A stretch of 64,000 nucleotides of DNA from Gammaproteobacteria bacterium (GTDB lineage Bacteria > Pseudomonadota > Gammaproteobacteria > Xanthomonadales > Marinicellaceae): positions 1-64,000 of the forward strand of contig JAJRQG010000109.1 of the NCBI GenBank assembly GCA_024280395.1, written 5' to 3'. How positions within the stretch are numbered: position 1 is the stretch's first letter; each line of letters opens with the position of its first letter. The notes under the pieces are model-generated. The model did no database searches. It saw only the letters and a program-made list of their open reading frames with translations, and had not been told where the DNA came from. This document shows, piece by piece, positions 52,310 to 61,136 of this stretch. The position numbers and the translations under genes are program-made.

Positions 52310-53395
52310 CTATAAATTAATATTGACATCGCCAACAGGCAGGGAAACACACAGTTGTATGTCTTCGTTTCCAGTATCGGAAAAGACCTTGGTTAGGGTG
52401 TTGTAAACCACGCCCTGTTTTTTCTCACAAATACATTGGTGACAAATGCCCATACGGCATCCTGTAATGGGTTTCAAGTTAAGAGACTCTGCTATTTCCA
52501 ACAGAGTTTTTGGCATGCCAGGTAAAGTTGCAAAGTTCTTTAATGATTGGGAAAACTGCACAATTCCTTTGGTTTCTACATCGAGTTTTTTGATAGGAGC
52601 TGGCCCAAAATATTCAAAATAAATATTTTCAATATCTACATTGTTCTCTAAGAGCAGTTGTTCGGTTCCTTTAATCATGTTACTTGGACCACAAATATAA
52701 ACATCTCGGTGATTAAAGTTGGCACAATATTTTTGTAAATGATCCAAACAAATCCGTCCAGAAATATTGCTTTGTACAAAAGATATGCTTAGATTTTTAT
52801 GCTTCTCTTTTAGTGAATTGAATTCATCAGCAAACAAAAAATCAGCCTTGTTGCCGTAATACAATAATTTGATGTTGCTTGAATGATGCATGTTCATTAG
52901 TTGCGCTATCATGCTTCTAAAAGGTGTAATGCCACTGCCACCTGCTATCAATAAAAGCGGTTTTGTGGTATTTTTGATGACAAAATCACCCTTAGAAGCT
53001 GAAATGTTGACGAACTCTCCAATTTTCAATGCATTGGGTAGCCACGGTGTGATTCTGCCATTTGATTGTATTCTGATGGTAAGTTCTATTAATCTTTGTT
53101 TTTTGTGTAGATACGGAGGCGATGAAATGCTAAATATGCGTGAAACATTGGCGCCGTTTTGTCGAAAGCTGATTTCAATATGTTGTCCTGCCTTAAAACC
53201 TTTCCAGCGTTTACTGACTTTTAAGGCCAAGCTAAAAACATCGTGAGTCTCTTCTCTAATTTTTACTACTTTGGCTCTGTATCCTGTTGCATTCCAGCCA
53301 GAAAAGAGCAGTTGTATCAGTGGTTCGAAAAAGCCTTTGAAGCTTAAATTGTTGACCAAAGCCATTGATAGCCATCGGTTTATTTTTTTTATCAT
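52310..53395 (-). CDS. Ferredoxin-type oxidoreductase (DesC-like electron donor)
   Basis: A 361-residue flavoprotein with three domains: FAD-binding (~40-150, 'NVSRIFSISSPPY'), NAD(P)-binding (~155-265, 'LLLIAGGSGITPFRSMIAQL', 'VYICGPSNMI') and a C-terminal plant-type [2Fe-2S] ferredoxin (~275-361, 'GCRMGICHQCICEKKQG' and the last Cys in 'IQLCVSLP'). It should pass electrons from NAD(P)H to the desaturase encoded next. The upstream region has two TGTA/TACA palindromes that fit a FabR/DesT regulator. Confidence 0.9.
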   Translation of the reverse strand: MIKKINRWLSMALVNNLSFKGFFEPLIQLLFSGWNATGYRAKVVKIREETHDVFSLALKVSKRWKGFKAGQHIEISFRQNGANVSRIFSISSPPYLHKKQRLIELTIRIQSNGRITPWLPNALKIGEFVNISASKGDFVIKNTTKPLLLIAGGSGITPFRSMIAQLMNMHHSSNIKLLYYGNKADFLFADEFNSLKEKHKNLSISFVQSNISGRICLDHLQKYCANFNHRDVYICGPSNMIKGTEQLLLENNVDIENIYFEYFGPAPIKKLDVETKGIVQFSQSLKNFATLPGMPKTLLEIAESLNLKPITGCRMGICHQCICEKKQGVVYNTLTKVFSDTGNEDIQLCVSLPVGDVNINL

Positions 53396-53423
53396 GGGTT
53401 TTCCTAGCCTTCTAATAAATATG

Positions 53424-53441
53424 AGCGTACAAGTGTATATT
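53424..53441. promoter_or_regulatory. FabR/DesT-like operator 1
   Basis: AGCGTACA-AG-TGTATATT; the left half equals the AGCGTACA half-site known for E. coli FabR. It lies 29 bp upstream of the oxidoreductase start, between it and the FabR/DesT-type gene. Confidence 0.6.
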
Positions 53442-53499
53442 TGAATATTAGAGTAAAATACCTAAATAAGCAATAAATCAATGATAATCGATGATATAA

Positions 53500-53517
53500 A
53501 ATATACAGGTGTATAGT
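53500..53517. promoter_or_regulatory. FabR/DesT-like operator 2
   Basis: AATATACA-GG-TGTATAGT, a nearly perfect palindrome with the same TACA-N2-TGTA core as operator 1 and 76 bp from it. Its position near the end of the regulator gene suits control of the desaturase operon. Confidence 0.5.
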
Positions 53518-53562
53518 TTTAATGTATATAAAGAGAATAGGGCTGCTTAAAACAAGCTGTTG

Positions 53563-54183
53563 CTAGTCTTTGTCTAAATAAGTTACTCTTGCACCCGTGG
53601 CGATTAAACGGAGTTGTTTGATGGCACGCAGTTCTAATTGTTTTCTTTGTGCGGGTTTAGCAGCCAATGATTCAGCTCCTGTACTAAATATGATGGCAAC
53701 CATTGCCTCGGCCTGAATATAGGCAACATCATTGTCATAACCAATTGATTGAATATAATCAGTTAATTCCACAATGAAATACTGAATCTCACGTGAAACA
53801 GCCGTTCTTAAAGCACGGGTTGTGCCAGAACGTTCGTGAAACAGTAGGCGCAATATATTGGCGTTGGTTTCGGTGTATTCCATAAATGTTTTTACCGAAG
53901 TTATAATAACACTGCCATTCTTTTTAAATCTTTGTCGTGCCTTACGCATTAATTGCCGCAAAGCCAAGCCCGATTCATCGACCAGAGTTAACCCAAGTTC
54001 TTCCATGTCTTTGAAGTGTCGATAAAATGAATTGGGAGCAATCCCCGCCTTACGTGCAACTTCGCGCAAACTTAATGTGGCAAAACTTGTATCATCACTG
54101 AGTTCACTGATTGCAGCATCAATGATGGCACGTCGGGTCGCTTCTTTTTGTTGCGAGCGGCTTTTGATTGGTTTTTTTGACAT
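53563..54183 (-). CDS. fabR: FabR/DesT-type TetR regulator of unsaturated fatty acid synthesis
   Basis: A 206-residue TetR protein strikingly like E. coli FabR: '[93 protein letters not shown]' and '[31 protein letters not shown]'. Such regulators sense the ratio of unsaturated to saturated acyl-CoA/ACP. It is upstream of and codirectional with the reductase-desaturase pair, which makes P. aeruginosa DesT an equally good name. Confidence 0.9.
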   Translation of the reverse strand: MSKKPIKSRSQQKEATRRAIIDAAISELSDDTSFATLSLREVARKAGIAPNSFYRHFKDMEELGLTLVDESGLALRQLMRKARQRFKKNGSVIITSVKTFMEYTETNANILRLLFHERSGTTRALRTAVSREIQYFIVELTDYIQSIGYDNDVAYIQAEAMVAIIFSTGAESLAAKPAQRKQLELRAIKQLRLIATGARVTYLDKD

Positions 54184-54212
54184 ACAATATTATTTTATAA
54201 ACGTGTTTCTGT

Positions 54213-54231
54213 CTCAAGACTTGAGTATAAT
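54213..54231 (+). promoter_or_regulatory. Palindrome abutting a -10 box upstream of the MBL-fold gene
   Basis: CTCAAGACTTGAG, a perfect 6-bp inverted repeat around one base, directly followed by TATAAT. It lies between fabR and the divergent metallo-beta-lactamase-fold gene and could be an operator for either. Confidence 0.4.
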
Positions 54232-54265
54232 ACAATAATTATCTATCTAGGATGCGATATTCAAC

Positions 54266-55078
54266 ATGAAAAGGCCATTATTTGTATTGCTAACACTGTT
54301 AATCATTGGTACCAATAGTCATTCACATGAGCAACAGGCTGTAGCCACCTATTTAGGAAACGAAGGAATAATGGTCGAAAATGCCGATACTAAAATTCTA
54401 TTCGACCCATTCTTTCACAACAGTTATAACCACTATCAATTGGTGCCGGAAGAAATTCGCCAAGCATTGTTTGATAACGAATCTCCTTATAATAATATTG
54501 ATGTTATCTTTATCAGTCACGCCCATGGCGATCACTTTGCCGCTGATGACATGCTGAAATACTTAATGAAATACCCAAAGACCAGGTTAGTGGCACCCAA
54601 ACAAGCAGTTGATAAATTGATGGCATTAGAAAACAGTCAAGCCGTTAAAAAACAAACCACTGCCATAGAATTAAAACGCGGTGACCAACCCAAAACCATC
54701 AAACTCGATAAGCTATTGATCGAAGCAGTACGTATTCCGCATGCAGGATGGCCAGGCCGTGCCGATATTTCAAACTTGGTATTCCGTGTCACTCTAGATA
54801 AAGATGTCACGATCATGCACATGGGCGATGCCGATCCCAATGATGCACACTTCAAACCCTACAAAGACTATTGGCAAAAAAACCTCACCAACACCGCCTT
54901 TCCCCCTTATTGGTTCTTCACCAGTGAAGATGGACAAATTATTTTAGATGAACGCATTAATGCCGAAAAAACAATCGGTGTCCATGTCCCAGTAAGAGTT
55001 CCTTTTGAATTAGAAATGACGGGAGAGGCGTATTTTTCAAAACCCAGTGAGCATAAGAGTGTTGGGCATAAGCATTGA
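54266..55078 (+). CDS. Exported metallo-beta-lactamase-fold hydrolase
   Basis: A 270-residue protein with an N-terminal signal peptide ('PLFVLLTLLIIGTNSHS') and an MBL-fold domain. The metal site 'VIFISHAHGDHFAADDM' (HxHxDH) is intact, followed by 'VRIPHAGWPG' and the late 'MHMGDADPND' with the bridging Asp. The C-terminal 'GVHVPVRVPFELEM' region differs from glyoxalase II and from true beta-lactamases; it resembles UlaG/YtkL-like MBL hydrolases. The substrate is unknown. It is divergent from fabR. Confidence 0.85.
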   Translation: MKRPLFVLLTLLIIGTNSHSHEQQAVATYLGNEGIMVENADTKILFDPFFHNSYNHYQLVPEEIRQALFDNESPYNNIDVIFISHAHGDHFAADDMLKYLMKYPKTRLVAPKQAVDKLMALENSQAVKKQTTAIELKRGDQPKTIKLDKLLIEAVRIPHAGWPGRADISNLVFRVTLDKDVTIMHMGDADPNDAHFKPYKDYWQKNLTNTAFPPYWFFTSEDGQIILDERINAEKTIGVHVPVRVPFELEMTGEAYFSKPSEHKSVGHKH

Positions 55079-55136
55079 AAATGAAAATGTGAACTCGTAC
55101 AACGATGTGATGCCCATTACTACTATGTACAATTAG

Positions 55137-55173
55137 CGACAATACTTGTTATAAATTGTCGGTATGTTATAAT
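55137..55173 (+). promoter_or_regulatory. Promoter-operator of the ParDE pair
   Basis: TTGTTA (55146-55151) and TATAAT (55168-55173) with a 16-bp spacer form a good sigma-70 promoter, 30 bp upstream of the antitoxin start. The 7-bp inverted repeat CGACAAT / ATTGTCG (55137-55161) covers the -35 box, a usual position for autorepression by a ParD-type antitoxin. Confidence 0.6.
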
Positions 55174-55202
55174 TGGTCTACTAAATAATAAAGTATAAAG
55201 CA

Positions 55203-55457
55203 ATGGCAAACACTTTTCACATATCAATACCAGATTCAATGGAGGATTTTGTAAACAATAGAGTTCAAGATAAAAACTTTAAGTCTAAAGGTGGCTATGT
55301 TCAAGACTTGATTCGCCAAGATCAATTGAGAACTGAAAAAGTGAAGTTAACAAACTTGTTACTGGTAGGTTTAGCCTCTAAACATTCGCCCATGAGCAAA
55401 AACAAATGGCAAAACCTTAAAAACAAGACAATTACTGATATTAAAAATAAGCAATAA
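55203..55457 (+). CDS. parD: ParD-family antitoxin
   Basis: An 84-residue ribbon-helix-helix protein that should bind DNA as a dimer and neutralise the toxin encoded next. 'MANTFHISIPDSMEDFVNNRVQDKNFKSKGGYVQDLIRQDQL' is the ParD/CC2985 pattern (strand, helix, helix). The C-terminal ~35 residues are the toxin-binding tail. Its stop overlaps the toxin start (TAATG). Confidence 0.87.
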   Translation: MANTFHISIPDSMEDFVNNRVQDKNFKSKGGYVQDLIRQDQLRTEKVKLTNLLLVGLASKHSPMSKNKWQNLKNKTITDIKNKQ

Positions 55458-55822
55458 TGGAAATTATTTTCTCCAAGGAAGCAGAAAATGATGTAGTTGA
55501 AAATGTTCATTATATTGCTCAAAGTAACCCAATTGTTGGAGCTGAAGTTTTTGATAGGGTTTGGGAAACTTGCGAATTACTTGCATCATTACCTACCATG
55601 GGAACACCGATAGAATCTTTGTTTGACATGAGTGAATTGGGTGAGGAAATTCAAGAACTCCTCAATGCGAAACCCTTGCTAACAGATATGCGTAGATTTC
55701 CAGTAAAGAAATTCAATAAACTCATTATCTTCTATACAACTATTGGCAACGAATTACATATTGAAAGAATCTTGCACGGTAAAAGAGATATTCCAGTGAT
55801 TTTTTCGGGGATGTTTGTCTAG
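55457..55822 (+). CDS. parE: ParE-family toxin
   Basis: A 121-residue RelE/ParE-superfamily toxin. 'MEIIFSKEAENDVVENVHYIAQSNPIVGAEVFDRVWETCELLASLPTMGTPIE' gives the helical hairpin and 'DMRRFPVKKFNKLIIFYTTIGNELHIERILHGKRDI' the beta-sheet core with the typical 'R.....F.KY.IFY' and 'I.RILHG.RD' pattern. ParE toxins usually poison DNA gyrase; RelE-type mRNA cleavage is less likely from this sequence. It is slightly longer than average through an insertion around residues 55-75. Confidence 0.88.
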   Translation: MEIIFSKEAENDVVENVHYIAQSNPIVGAEVFDRVWETCELLASLPTMGTPIESLFDMSELGEEIQELLNAKPLLTDMRRFPVKKFNKLIIFYTTIGNELHIERILHGKRDIPVIFSGMFV

Positions 55823-55915
55823 ATTAGTGGGGCTGGATGTGACTTTTGTCATATTCTACATTTGATTTGGCTATGGTATAATTATGAATAAGTAATAATT
55901 ATAAAGGAGTTGGTT

Positions 55916-56317
55916 GTGCGTAGATATGGCTACAGTTTTATCAAAGGCAGTGGAGCTGATTATAAATTTAGTGGCATAATTGAGGTAGTTATTTTCCTAG
56001 GTCTACTTTTGCTGCCTTTTCTAGGTGCGTTTAATCCAAATTTTGGAAATAGTATAATTATTTCATTTTTTCTTTTAATATTTGTGTATGGTCTATTTGC
56101 TATACTCGCAGAAATGCTTCCTAAAACATCTCTATACTTATCATTAATATTTTCTACAGGGCTTTATGCGGCAGCATTTTATAATACAGTGAAATACGCT
56201 TTCAATAATCTGTTCTATTATAATATTGGGGCGCAAACATTGTATTATTCAGCTATTGCCTTTGTGACCATATATATAATTAGAAAAGAAATAACACTCT
56301 CAAAACTGCTTAAATAA
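55916..56317 (+). CDS. Small membrane protein of unknown function
   Basis: A 133-residue protein with four hydrophobic segments (about residues 20-40, 45-65, 72-90 and 105-125). I do not recognise it. The start is set at the GTG at 55916, which has AAAGGAG six bases upstream; the ORF-track TTG at 55910 sits directly on that ribosome site. TATAAT at 55877-55882 probably belongs to its promoter. Basic residues at the N-terminus ('MRRYGYSF') suggest a cytoplasmic start. It lies next to the ParDE pair but with its own promoter, so a functional link is not implied. Confidence 0.55.
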   Translation: MRRYGYSFIKGSGADYKFSGIIEVVIFLGLLLLPFLGAFNPNFGNSIIISFFLLIFVYGLFAILAEMLPKTSLYLSLIFSTGLYAAAFYNTVKYAFNNLFYYNIGAQTLYYSAIAFVTIYIIRKEITLSKLLK

Positions 56318-56333
56318 CTTGAAAAATTAGAGC

Positions 56334-56380
56334 GGGTAGTTGGCTTTAGTCAACACTATTGAAAAGGTTGGCTGAAGCCC
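56334..56380. repeat. Palindromic repeat element, eroded copy
   Basis: GGGTAGTTGGCTTTAGTCAA followed by CACTATTGAAAA and GGTTGGCTGAAGCC. The left arm matches the left arm of the element at 42184-42273 with one change; the right arm is shorter and has lost its outer end. It lies just beyond the tex stop. Confidence 0.7.
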
Positions 56381-56397
56381 CATGTCCGTCACGTCTC

Positions 56398-58716
56398 CTA
56401 ATATTCTTTCTTCTTGGCCTTCTTAAACGCATCGGCCAATGAGCCAAAAGGACTGTTGCTGATTTGATTTGACTTCTGGTTAGATTGACGATTGTTATTT
56501 TTAGAATAATTTTTCTTGGCTTGAGGTTTTTTATCGTATTTGCCTTTGGAGTTATTTGAACTCTGCTCTGGTTTCGCACCAGTTTTAGCTGATAATGCGA
56601 TACGTTTCCGTGCAACATCCACTTCCATTACGGTAACTTTTAGGATTTGTCCTGCTTTGACCACATCGCTGGGATCTTTAACATAAACATCTGCCAATTG
56701 TGAAATGTGTACCAAACCATCTTGGTGTACGCCGATATCGACAAAGGCGCCGAATGCGGTGACATTGGTAACCACGCCTTCGAGTTTCATGCCTTCTTTG
56801 AGGTCGGTAATTTTATGAACTGAATCATCAAATGTGGCAGTTTTGAATTCTCCACGGGGATCTCTCCCTGGTTTTTTTAATTCGGCAATCACATCTTTAA
56901 CGGTTTCTAATCCGTATTGTTCATTGGCAAAGTCACGGGCATTGATACTGGACAATTTATCAGACTTGCCAATCACGTCTTGGATTTTGCAATCTAGGCT
57001 ATCAACAATAATTTTAACCAATGGATAGGCTTCTGGATGTACAGCAGAAGCATCCAGTGGTTGTTTGCCATTTCGTATGCGTAAAAACCCAGCACATTGG
57101 GTAAACATTTTTTCACCCAATCTTTTCACTTTTAGTAATTGTTTGCGGTTGTCAAAACGGCCATTTTCATCTCGATAGTTAATGATTTCTTGTGCCACAG
57201 ATTCAGATATGCCTGCTACATATTTCAACAGGGCAGGCGAGGCAGTATTGACATCCACACCCACCGAGTTTACACAATCTTCAACCGTATCGCCTAAAGC
57301 TTTATTAAGCTGTATTTGATTCACATCGTGTTGGTATTGCCCAACACCAATGGCTTTGGGATCAATTTTAACCAGTTCTGCAAGAGGATCTTGTAATCTG
57401 CGTGCTATGGAAACCGAGCCACGATATGTTACATCTAAGTCAGGAAATTCTTTGGCAGCAGATTCTGATGCCGAATAAATTGATGCCCCAGATTCTGATA
57501 CCATGATTTTTTGCGCTTTGATGTCTTTAAAATCATTTAACAATTCAGCACATAATTGGTCGGTTTCACGCGAAGCAGTGCCATTACCAATGCTAAGTAA
57601 TTCAATATTATGTTTCATGCACAAGGCAGCGAGAACATGTTTTGATTTATCCCATTGTTTTTGTGGTGCATGCGGATAAATAACAGCGGTATCGGTCAAC
57701 TTGCCTGTTTTATCGACCACCACAACTTTAACGCCGGTTCTAAAGCCAGGATCTAATCCCAATGTGGCTTTTCCGCCAGCAGGAGCGGCCAATAATATGT
57801 CTTTCATATTGCGAGAAAAGACTTTTATGGCTTCGCCATCTGCACCTTCACGCGCTTGGTTGGTTAGTTGTAATGACAAACGCACATGCAATTTGGCAAT
57901 CCAAGCCAATTGAATGGTGCGCATTAACCACGTAGAATTAGCAACATCCCAGTTTAGGCGATTGATAATTCGACCAACCGCAGGGTGTTGGTCACCATCT
58001 TCAACATTGACATCAATTTTTAAGCTCAAAAAGCCTTCATTGCGGCCACGCAATATTGCCAACAGTCGGTGCGAAGGAATGGTGTTAATCTTCTCCAAAA
58101 AATCAAAATAATCTTTAAATTTAGCGGCTTCATTTTCTTTTGATTCAATCAAACTTGATGAAATCAAAGCGTTATTCCACAACCAATCACGCAACTGCTG
58201 GATTAAATCAGCATCCTCGGCAATGTCTTCCAAGGCAATTTGGCGAGCACCGTCTAGTGCTTCACCGGTAGTTTTAACTTCATCGGTGACAAATTTTTGT
58301 GCCAATTCATCAATATTGGCCGTAGGATTGTTGATTAATTCTTGCAATAAAGGCTCTAGTCCTGCTTTGCGTGCAATTTGTGCTTTGGTTTGGCGTTTCT
58401 TCTTAAATGGTAAATATAAATCTTCCAAACGGGTTTTGGTATCAGCGGTCATAATGGCTAATTTTAATTCTTCGGTGAGTTTGCCTTGTTCCTTAATCAC
58501 GTCCATTACAGTTATACGTCGCTCATCTAACTCACGTAAATAGGTGAGTTTTTCATCCAACAAACGCAACTGCGTATCATCCAATCCACCAGTAACTTCT
58601 TTGCGATAACGTGAAATAAATGGCACAGTATCGCCATCATCCAATAAGCCAATAGCGGCGGTTACTTGTTTGGGTTGTGCATGAATGGTCTGGGCAATAA
58701 TTTGAGCGTGATTCAT
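56398..58716 (-). CDS. tex: Tex/YhgF RNA-binding transcription accessory protein
   Basis: Tex is a conserved nucleic-acid-binding protein linked to transcription and stress tolerance. The 772-residue protein has the complete layout: helical Tex_N ('VTAAIGLLDDGDTVPFISRYRKEVTGGLDDTQLR'), a YqgF-like nuclease-fold domain ('TLGLDPGFRTGVKVVVVDKTG'), a helix-hairpin-helix region ('SVGVDVNTASPALLKYVAGISESVAQEIINYRDENGRF') and a C-terminal S1 domain ('GMKLEGVVTNVTAFGAFVDIGVHQDGLVHISQL'). A Lys/Asn/Gln-rich tail (~40 residues) ends the protein. Confidence 0.96.
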   Translation of the reverse strand: MNHAQIIAQTIHAQPKQVTAAIGLLDDGDTVPFISRYRKEVTGGLDDTQLRLLDEKLTYLRELDERRITVMDVIKEQGKLTEELKLAIMTADTKTRLEDLYLPFKKKRQTKAQIARKAGLEPLLQELINNPTANIDELAQKFVTDEVKTTGEALDGARQIALEDIAEDADLIQQLRDWLWNNALISSSLIESKENEAAKFKDYFDFLEKINTIPSHRLLAILRGRNEGFLSLKIDVNVEDGDQHPAVGRIINRLNWDVANSTWLMRTIQLAWIAKLHVRLSLQLTNQAREGADGEAIKVFSRNMKDILLAAPAGGKATLGLDPGFRTGVKVVVVDKTGKLTDTAVIYPHAPQKQWDKSKHVLAALCMKHNIELLSIGNGTASRETDQLCAELLNDFKDIKAQKIMVSESGASIYSASESAAKEFPDLDVTYRGSVSIARRLQDPLAELVKIDPKAIGVGQYQHDVNQIQLNKALGDTVEDCVNSVGVDVNTASPALLKYVAGISESVAQEIINYRDENGRFDNRKQLLKVKRLGEKMFTQCAGFLRIRNGKQPLDASAVHPEAYPLVKIIVDSLDCKIQDVIGKSDKLSSINARDFANEQYGLETVKDVIAELKKPGRDPRGEFKTATFDDSVHKITDLKEGMKLEGVVTNVTAFGAFVDIGVHQDGLVHISQLADVYVKDPSDVVKAGQILKVTVMEVDVARKRIALSAKTGAKPEQSSNNSKGKYDKKPQAKKNYSKNNNRQSNQKSNQISNSPFGSLADAFKKAKKKEY

Positions 58717-58942
58717 ATTGTGATTGAAATTTAAAAAGAGGATAGATTATAAATAAGTTGTTGAGCGATTGGTAGAATAAATTTTAATGTGGTTGAAAAT
58801 TTTAAACGGCGGCATAAATCGAGAATGTGCATCGAATAATCTGTGCTTAAGTTTGTTCTTGCACTCTAAACAATTCGAAATAATTATGTGTAAAAATATT
58901 TTTGTTACCTTGAACTTATGCTGAATTTGGCAAGAACCAATT

Positions 58943-59773
58943 TTAAAAGCCACGCAAGTCTTTGACTTCTTCCCAAGCTGCTTGAATGTTTTGGGTCTTG
59001 TTTTTGGCTATTTCTATCATTTCTGGTGGGAGGCCTTTGGCAATAAGTTTGTCGGGATGATGCTGGCTCATGAGTTTTTTGTAGGCGCGGCGAATAACGG
59101 TTTTACTGTCGGTTTTTTGTACACCCAATGTTTGGTAGGGAGAAGTGATTGATGCTCTTTGCCATTGTTGCTGTGAAGATGAGCGGTAATTGGATTGTTG
59201 CTGACGGTATTGTCTTTGCCCTGTGCTTTGGCCATTGACATTAAATCCACGCATGCGAATTAATGTATCAAATATCGGTCTAGGGAATTTAATTTTTTGT
59301 GCAACAGAGTACATAAAATTCATTTCTGCTTGATTAATTTTGTTTTCAGCCGATGCTACTTCAATTAACATTTCCAAAAAAACTTGCTTGACGGAGAAAG
59401 CGCCCAAAGAAATCCGGGTAAATTTTTTCAAATAGAGATCAGTGCTGGTATTGTCCTGTTTGCCTAAGTTGAATAGGCGAATGGCTTCTTTTCTTTTTTG
59501 TGAGTTCAATTGCATGTGATTCATAATGGCTTCACATTTTAGAATTTCACTCTTAGTAATTACCCCATCTACCTTAGCCAGGCGGCCAATGGTGACAAAT
59601 AGGGCTTCAAAATAAGCAGTTTGTACTTGGGTCTGACGATTGGGTTTTCCCAATAAGTTTTCTGATATCCACGATTCGGCCTGCGCACCTAAAATCGCAC
59701 CAAATATTAAGCCAAAAAATCCTCCGAATTTAAATCCAAGGATTGAGCCAATTAATGAGCCTACCATTATCAT
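58943..59773 (-). CDS. djlA: DjlA-type membrane J-domain co-chaperone
   Basis: DjlA is an inner-membrane co-chaperone that stimulates DnaK. The 276-residue protein has a Gly-rich N-terminal membrane segment ('SLIGSILGFKFGGFFGLIFGAILGA'), a central TerB-like domain (~50-175, 'LFVTIGRLAKVDGVITKSEILKCEAIM'), a Gln/Ser/Arg-rich linker and a C-terminal J domain (~205-276) with the HPD motif in 'LMSQHHPDKLIAKG'. Met1 or Met3 could be the start. It is divergent from purC. Confidence 0.92.
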   Translation of the reverse strand: MIMVGSLIGSILGFKFGGFFGLIFGAILGAQAESWISENLLGKPNRQTQVQTAYFEALFVTIGRLAKVDGVITKSEILKCEAIMNHMQLNSQKRKEAIRLFNLGKQDNTSTDLYLKKFTRISLGAFSVKQVFLEMLIEVASAENKINQAEMNFMYSVAQKIKFPRPIFDTLIRMRGFNVNGQSTGQRQYRQQQSNYRSSSQQQWQRASITSPYQTLGVQKTDSKTVIRRAYKKLMSQHHPDKLIAKGLPPEMIEIAKNKTQNIQAAWEEVKDLRGF

Positions 59774-59825
59774 CGTTTAAATGTTAAAATCTGCGTTTTG
59801 AAAAAAACTGTATTCTACACGACAC

Positions 59826-60689
59826 ATGATTAAATTACCTCTTATTCATAAAGGAAAAGTTAGGGATGTCTATCAAATAGATGATAACACCTTGTTAATG
59901 GTGGCCAGCGACCGTTTAAGTGCTTTTGATGTGGTTTTGCCCGACAGCATCCCACAAAAAGGTCAACTACTCACCCAGATATCCAATTTTTGGTTTGAAC
60001 AATCTAAGGCTATTATTGCAAATCACTTAACTGAAACACCAGTGCAAGAAGTCATTAGTGGTGCAGATGATGATTTGTGTGCCCGTGCTGTTGTGGTTAA
60101 AAAACTCAAAGCTTTGCCTGTTGAAGCGATTGTTAGGGGTTATATTATTGGTTCGGGTTGGAAAGATTATCAAAATACGGGACAAATCTGCGGGATTGAC
60201 TTACCCAAAGGTTTGCAACAAGCAGAAAAACTGTCACAACCTATCTTCACTCCTTCTTCAAAGGCAAGTGTTGGTGATCACGATGAGAATATTTCATTTG
60301 ATAAAATGATAGAGTTAATCGGAGCAGATCTGGCCAATCAAGTTAGAGATATTTCATTACAACTGTATCAGATGGCTGCCAAGCATGCAGCAAAGAATGG
60401 CATTATCATCGCTGATACTAAGTTTGAATTTGGTTTAGATGAAAATGACAATTTGGTATTGATGGATGAAATACTAACGCCTGATTCATCGAGATTTTGG
60501 AACAAAGAAAAATTCCAAGTGGGTACAAGTCCCGAAAGTTATGATAAGCAATTTGTTCGAGATTATTTAGAAACTTTGGATTGGGATAAATCAGCACCTG
60601 GACCCAAAGTGCCAGAGGATATTATTGCGGCAACTGCAGCTAAATACCATGAAGCCTATCAATTAATTACTGGGGAGAAATTCACATGA
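59826..60689 (+). CDS. purC: SAICAR synthase
   Basis: PurC joins aspartate to CAIR with ATP, giving SAICAR in purine synthesis. The 287-residue protein is of the longer type. '[42 protein letters not shown]' and '[21 protein letters not shown]' are signatures, as are '[29 protein letters not shown]'. Its stop overlaps the next start as ATGA. I see no PurR operator upstream. Confidence 0.96.
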   Translation: MIKLPLIHKGKVRDVYQIDDNTLLMVASDRLSAFDVVLPDSIPQKGQLLTQISNFWFEQSKAIIANHLTETPVQEVISGADDDLCARAVVVKKLKALPVEAIVRGYIIGSGWKDYQNTGQICGIDLPKGLQQAEKLSQPIFTPSSKASVGDHDENISFDKMIELIGADLANQVRDISLQLYQMAAKHAAKNGIIIADTKFEFGLDENDNLVLMDEILTPDSSRFWNKEKFQVGTSPESYDKQFVRDYLETLDWDKSAPGPKVPEDIIAATAAKYHEAYQLITGEKFT

Positions 60690-61123
60690 GTCAATCTATC
60701 AATGAATTATTAAACGAATACGCAAGTAGCCACCAAAACAAGACCAATAAATTGATTCATTATATCGCTGTACCGGTTATTTTTTGGACAATTACTGCGA
60801 TGTTGTGGGTAGTTAAGTTGCCATATGTTGAAAATTTGGCCGTTGTTATCACTGTGCTAATCAGTTTTTATTACATCAGTAAGGACCTGATATTGGCAAT
60901 ACAGATGATTGTTATCAGTATTTTATGCTTGGTTTTGAATAACTTTTTAGAATCTCAGGAGTTGCCATTGTTGACCATTGCTTTGGCATTGTTTGTAGTT
61001 GCTTGGATATTTCAATTCATCGGTCATAAAATTGAGGGCAAGAAGCCTTCTTTTTTCAAAGATTTGCAGTTTTTATTAATCGGGCCAGCTTGGATTGTTC
61101 GACAGTTATTTAGCAAGAACTAG
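60686..61123 (+). CDS. DUF962 / Mpo1-like membrane protein
   Basis: A 145-residue membrane protein of the DUF962 family, which includes yeast Mpo1, an Fe(II)-dependent dioxygenase acting on 2-hydroxy fatty acids. The N-terminal '[27 protein letters not shown]' carries the two family histidines and '[27 protein letters not shown]' the later histidine and typical ending. About four membrane segments lie between. Its start overlaps purC (ATGA), so it is coupled to it; the activity in bacteria is unproven. Confidence 0.82.
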   Translation: MSQSINELLNEYASSHQNKTNKLIHYIAVPVIFWTITAMLWVVKLPYVENLAVVITVLISFYYISKDLILAIQMIVISILCLVLNNFLESQELPLLTIALALFVVAWIFQFIGHKIEGKKPSFFKDLQFLLIGPAWIVRQLFSKN

Positions 61124-61136
61124 GCATCTTGACTGA

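Noticed and set aside
58747-58953. 68-residue minus-strand ORF between djlA and tex
   Set aside because: Overlaps the djlA end, no ribosome site, and no recognisable domain or signal peptide.
59774-59825. PurR operator upstream of purC
   Set aside because: Only 52 bp of AT-rich sequence; no ACGCAAAC-type palindrome.
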